Assembly (NCBI GenBank): GCA_937132145.1
Contig: CAKZNY010000228.1
Location: 1 to 7,460, forward strand
Direction of reading: 5' to 3'
Length of the DNA: 7,460 bases
Origin: an uncultured Paracoccaceae bacterium
GTDB taxonomy: Bacteria > Pseudomonadota > Alphaproteobacteria > Rhodobacterales > Rhodobacteraceae
Below are positions 6,410 to 7,460 of this stretch, piece after piece. The notes under the pieces were generated by a model. The model was not told the origin of the DNA. It was given only the letters and a program-made list of their open reading frames with translations, and did not search any database. How positions within the stretch are numbered: the stretch's first letter is position 1; each line of letters starts with the position of its first letter. The translations under genes were made by a program, and so were the position numbers.

Positions 6410-6415
6410 ATCAAC

Positions 6416-7460
6416 ATGACCAACGAAAAAGATGCCGGTTTCTTCACCGAAAGCCTCGCCAGCCGTGATCCCGAGATTTTCGGCACCATCACGGATGAAC
6501 TTGGCCGTCAACGCGACGAGATCGAGCTGATCGCCTCGGAAAACATCGTATCCGCCGCCGTTATGGAGGCCCAAGGGTCGGTGATGACGAATAAATACGC
6601 CGAGGGTTACCCCGGCCGTCGCTACTATGGCGGCTGCCAATTCGTTGACGTGGCCGAGACCCTCGCCATTGACCGCGCCAAGCAACTGTTTGGTTGCGAT
6701 TTTATTAACGTTCAACCCAACTCCGGCTCCCAAGCCAATCAGGGGGTTTTTCTGGCGCTGATCAAACCGGGTGATACCATTCTGGGCATGGATCTGGCAT
6801 CCGGTGGGCACCTGACGCACGGGGCCAAGCCTAACCAGTCCGGCAAGTGGTTCAACGCCGTGCATTACGGTGTGCACCCCAAGGACAACCTGCTGGATTA
6901 CGATCAGCTTGAGGCTTTGGCCAAAGAACATAAACCCAAGCTTATCATCGCCGGGGGGTCCGCCATCCCGCGCCAGATCGACTTCGCCCGTTTCCGCGAA
7001 ATCGCCGATACGGTTGGCGCGTATCTGATGGTTGATATGGCCCACTTCGCGGGTCTCGTTGCGGCAGGCGAGCATCCCTCGCCCTTCCCGCATGCCCATG
7101 TTGTGACCACCACGACGCACAAAACATTGCGCGGCCCGCGCGGCGGCATGATCCTGACCAATGACGAGGTGATTGCTAAGAAAGTAAACTCCGCCATCTT
7201 CCCCGGCCTTCAGGGCGGCCCGTTGATGCACGTCATCGCCGCCAAAGCGGTTGCCTTCGGCGAAGCGCTGCGCCCCGAGTTCAAAACCTATCAGCAGCAG
7301 GTAATCGCCAATGCAAAAGCCTTGGCTGCAACCCTGATTGAGGGCGGGCTGGATATCATTACCGGTGGCACCGATACCCACGTCCTACTGGTCGATTTGC
7401 GTCCCAAAGGTGTCAAAGGCAACGCCACGGAGAAAGCCCTTGGGCGCGCCAACATCACCT
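6416..7460 (+). CDS. glyA: Serine hydroxymethyltransferase, 3'-truncated by the window edge
   Basis: PLP-dependent cytoplasmic enzyme that interconverts serine plus tetrahydrofolate with glycine plus 5,10-methylene-tetrahydrofolate, the main entry to the one-carbon pool. The window holds the first 348 codons with no stop; the family is about 420-435 residues, so roughly 80 are missing. Visible landmarks are SENIVS (41-46), the [13 protein letters not shown] segment (61-73) with its conserved tyrosines, HLTHG (132-136), DMAH (207-210) with the Asp that contacts the PLP ring nitrogen, and [14 protein letters not shown] (231-244) with the PLP-binding lysine at 236. The start is set by AGGAG at 6405. 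It is transcribed divergently from nadK, apparently from the promoter at 6352-6381 with its embedded palindrome. Nothing in the visible part suggests inactivation. Confidence 0.97.
   Translation, partial: MTNEKDAGFFTESLASRDPEIFGTITDELGRQRDEIELIASENIVSAAVMEAQGSVMTNKYAEGYPGRRYYGGCQFVDVAETLAIDRAKQLFGCDFINVQPNSGSQANQGVFLALIKPGDTILGMDLASGGHLTHGAKPNQSGKWFNAVHYGVHPKDNLLDYDQLEALAKEHKPKLIIAGGSAIPRQIDFARFREIADTVGAYLMVDMAHFAGLVAAGEHPSPFPHAHVVTTTTHKTLRGPRGGMILTNDEVIAKKVNSAIFPGLQGGPLMHVIAAKAVAFGEALRPEFKTYQQQVIANAKALAATLIEGGLDIITGGTDTHVLLVDLRPKGVKGNATEKALGRANIT

Larger units (their letters stand above)
6132..6415. other. Divergent nadK-glyA regulatory region
   Basis: This 284-base gap separates the starts of nadK (minus) and glyA (plus). 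It contains two TTTCC-N4-GGAAA palindromes, at 6199-6212 and 6353-6370, an extra TTTCC at 6218-6222, and a predicted glyA promoter. I found no protein-coding frame with family-like content, no RNA gene and no terminator. No convincing nadK promoter could be picked by eye. Confidence 0.6.

Noticed and set aside
6392..7381. Long minus-strand open frame of 329 codons
   Set aside because: It is antisense to glyA, whose conserved motifs fill the same interval on the + strand.

Overview
Most of this window (about 603 to 7460) is chromosomal DNA from an alphaproteobacterium, most likely a Rhodobacteraceae/Roseobacter-type organism. I infer this from the family-like sequences of ProS (short form), HdaA, NAD kinase, the AI-2E transporter, the LolC-type permease and GlyA; no database search was possible. 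The genes are core housekeeping ones. I see no phage, transposon, CRISPR, toxin-antitoxin or defence module.

Layout from right to left. glyA (serine hydroxymethyltransferase) starts at 6416 on the + strand and runs off the right edge. Facing it across a 284-base divergent gap is a minus-strand run: nadK (NAD kinase), then an AI-2E/PerM-type membrane protein 11 bases later, then hda (DnaA-related regulator) overlapping it by 4 bases. A 314-base gap follows, holding a likely proS promoter on the minus strand and an intrinsic-terminator-like hairpin that folds best as + strand RNA. A second minus-strand run follows: proS, a small DUF2937-like membrane protein (13-base gap) and a LolC/LolE-type permease (4-base GTGA overlap). 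The permease is cut off after about 279 family-like residues.

The left 600 bases or so do not belong with the rest. They are very GC-rich and carry, on the minus strand, a eukaryote-looking protein fragment: two C2HC zinc fingers separated by an acidic stretch, followed in a neighbouring frame by a long proline-, serine-, asparagine- and histidine-rich disordered tail that stays open to base 1. The change of source lies at about 603-619, inside a stretch that reads sensibly in both genes. The simplest explanation is a chimeric contig joined at microhomology; a real insertion is less likely.

The most interesting native signal is in the nadK-glyA gap. Two palindromes share the core TTTCC-N4-GGAAA. 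One sits between the predicted -35 and -10 of glyA and the other upstream of nadK, which suggests one regulator controlling one-carbon/serine-glycine metabolism and NADP synthesis together. The second is a possible + strand small RNA upstream of proS. I find no complete new multi-gene system.
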